A stretch of 64,000 nucleotides of DNA. Origin: Mycobacterium bourgelatii (GTDB lineage: Bacteria > Actinomycetota > Actinomycetes > Mycobacteriales > Mycobacteriaceae). The DNA lies in the NCBI RefSeq assembly GCF_010723575.1, contig NZ_BLKZ01000002.1:372001-436000 (forward strand), written 5' to 3'. Shown one piece after another: positions 63,474 through 64,000 of the stretch. The number at the start of each line of letters is the position of its first letter. Within the stretch, counting starts at the first letter, position 1. The notes beneath the pieces were generated by a model, which saw only the letters and a list, made by a program, of their open reading frames with translations, was not told the origin of the DNA and did no database searches. The translations under genes were made by a program, and so were the position numbers.

Positions 63474-64000
63474 TCACATGTCGTCGTAGAAAATTGTTCC
63501 GCTAGCGCCATACCTAATGTAAATAGGCATGTACTGGAACGGTATGTTTCCGGTGTTCAGCGCGCCCCCTGGTATTACCGTTGTTTGGGGCAGCGTACCA
63601 GCGGTGAAGTAATAAATGCTTGTGCCAGAGGCGGTAAAGAACTCCAGGTGGGTTCCGGCGGGCAGGTAGCCGTTTACGGAGCCAGTGCCTAACGAAGACG
63701 GAACGCTGCCCCACAAACCGCCGCTATCGACGAAAGCGCCGGTAACAGTCTGCAGCGGTCCACCATTGACCGACACGCGCAGGGTGGTGATCGGCGCCCC
63801 ACTCGAGACGGCAAAGGAATCGAACGGGTTGGCGCCAAACTGCAACGCATTGTATTGCTCCGCGAGGAGAACACTCTGGCCAAGCGTACTTGGCAACGCT
63901 CGCACCGGACTGATGGTCGCGGGCCCTCCCGCGTTGGATCCAATACCCAAAATGGCGTCTCCCTGCGACGCAGGCAGAACGGTGGTAATGCCATTCACGG
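63474..64000 (-). CDS. PecA-like aspartic protease, C-terminal part (5' end beyond window)
   Basis: The open frame enters from the right edge. GDAILGIGSNAGGP, SVLLAEQYNALQFGANPF, TTLRVSVNGGPLQTV and FVDSGGLWGSVPSSL match the second lobe of the aspartic protease domain in PE_PGRS16/PE_PGRS35 (PecA)-type proteins, with the second catalytic Asp in VDSGG. The C-terminus is LNTGNIPFQYMPIYIRY. The N-terminal PE domain and first Asp would lie outside. The stop overlaps the possible GTG start of the kinase. Such proteases are surface-associated in slow-growing mycobacteria. Confidence 0.83.
   Translation of the reverse strand, partial: VNGITTVLPASQGDAILGIGSNAGGPATISPVRALPSTLGQSVLLAEQYNALQFGANPFDSFAVSSGAPITTLRVSVNGGPLQTVTGAFVDSGGLWGSVPSSLGTGSVNGYLPAGTHLEFFTASGTSIYYFTAGTLPQTTVIPGGALNTGNIPFQYMPIYIRYGASGTIFYDDM

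Overview
The window comes from a slow-growing Mycobacterium in or near the M. tuberculosis / M. kansasii / M. marinum group. The reasons are high G+C, PPE-MPTR and PE_PGRS genes, an lpqH-type 19 kDa lipoprotein, a tcrX-tcrY pair, and a gene order that follows the M. tuberculosis Rv3761c-Rv3777 segment from memory (APH-like fadE36, alkyl sulfatase, lpqH, tcrY/tcrX, SAM methyltransferase, SnoaL-like protein, hisC2, maleylpyruvate-isomerase-fold protein, echA21, lipE, quinone oxidoreductase). Accessory blocks interrupt this backbone, so the window is a mosaic. The exact species cannot be fixed from the sequence alone.

Layout. 1-5368: 5' part of a giant PPE-MPTR gene that runs off the left edge. 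6008-14605: a divergent 2865-residue PE_PGRS gene with a higher-order repeat of about 680 bp. 14644-21093: a lipid/hydroxyacid catabolism island with two APH-type kinases, a histidine phosphatase, an SDR, an acyl-CoA dehydrogenase, a TetR regulator and a quinone reductase, with a compound palindrome at the divergent promoter. 21321-26041: alkyl sulfatase, LpqH, TcrY/TcrX. 26155-30772: two small membrane proteins, a YjbR-like protein, a GH25 phage-lysin-like protein and a second PE_PGRS. 30810-34047: methyltransferase, SnoaL protein, a third APH kinase, a lone PE protein, and an SMR (Gdx/SugE) transporter preceded by a guanidine-III riboswitch. 34208-38980: hypothetical protein, neutral ceramidase, and a PE_PGRS fused to a seven-repeat YVTN beta-propeller. 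39222-47511: three tRNAs (Arg-ACG, Ser-GCT, Ser-TGA), hisC2, echA21, lipE, a Balon/Rv2629-like ribosome-binding factor, a TauE/SafE transporter and a quinone oxidoreductase.

From 47519 onward the M. tuberculosis order is lost. Two nearly identical Ser/Thr kinases are transcribed divergently. They are followed by a four-helix membrane protein, an EmbR-like BTAD-FHA regulator and an FHA-containing class III nucleotide cyclase, which together look like a phosphothreonine signalling island. At 54.5-61.3 kb is an insertion-sequence graveyard (two IS110-type, one IS1380-type and one IS1634-type transposase), and every one carries a frame defect. The IS1380 copy appears to have removed the start of a DUF2510 membrane protein. 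The window ends with a PknH-like kinase and the C-terminal half of a PecA-like aspartic protease running off the right edge.

The strongest candidates for under-described biology are: the split ACAD11/Lva-like cluster with its TetR operator; the kinase/FHA-regulator/FHA-cyclase island; the PE_PGRS-propeller fusion; the higher-order repeat of the giant PE_PGRS; and the Balon-like factor. The guanidine-III riboswitch with its exporter is the clearest RNA element.
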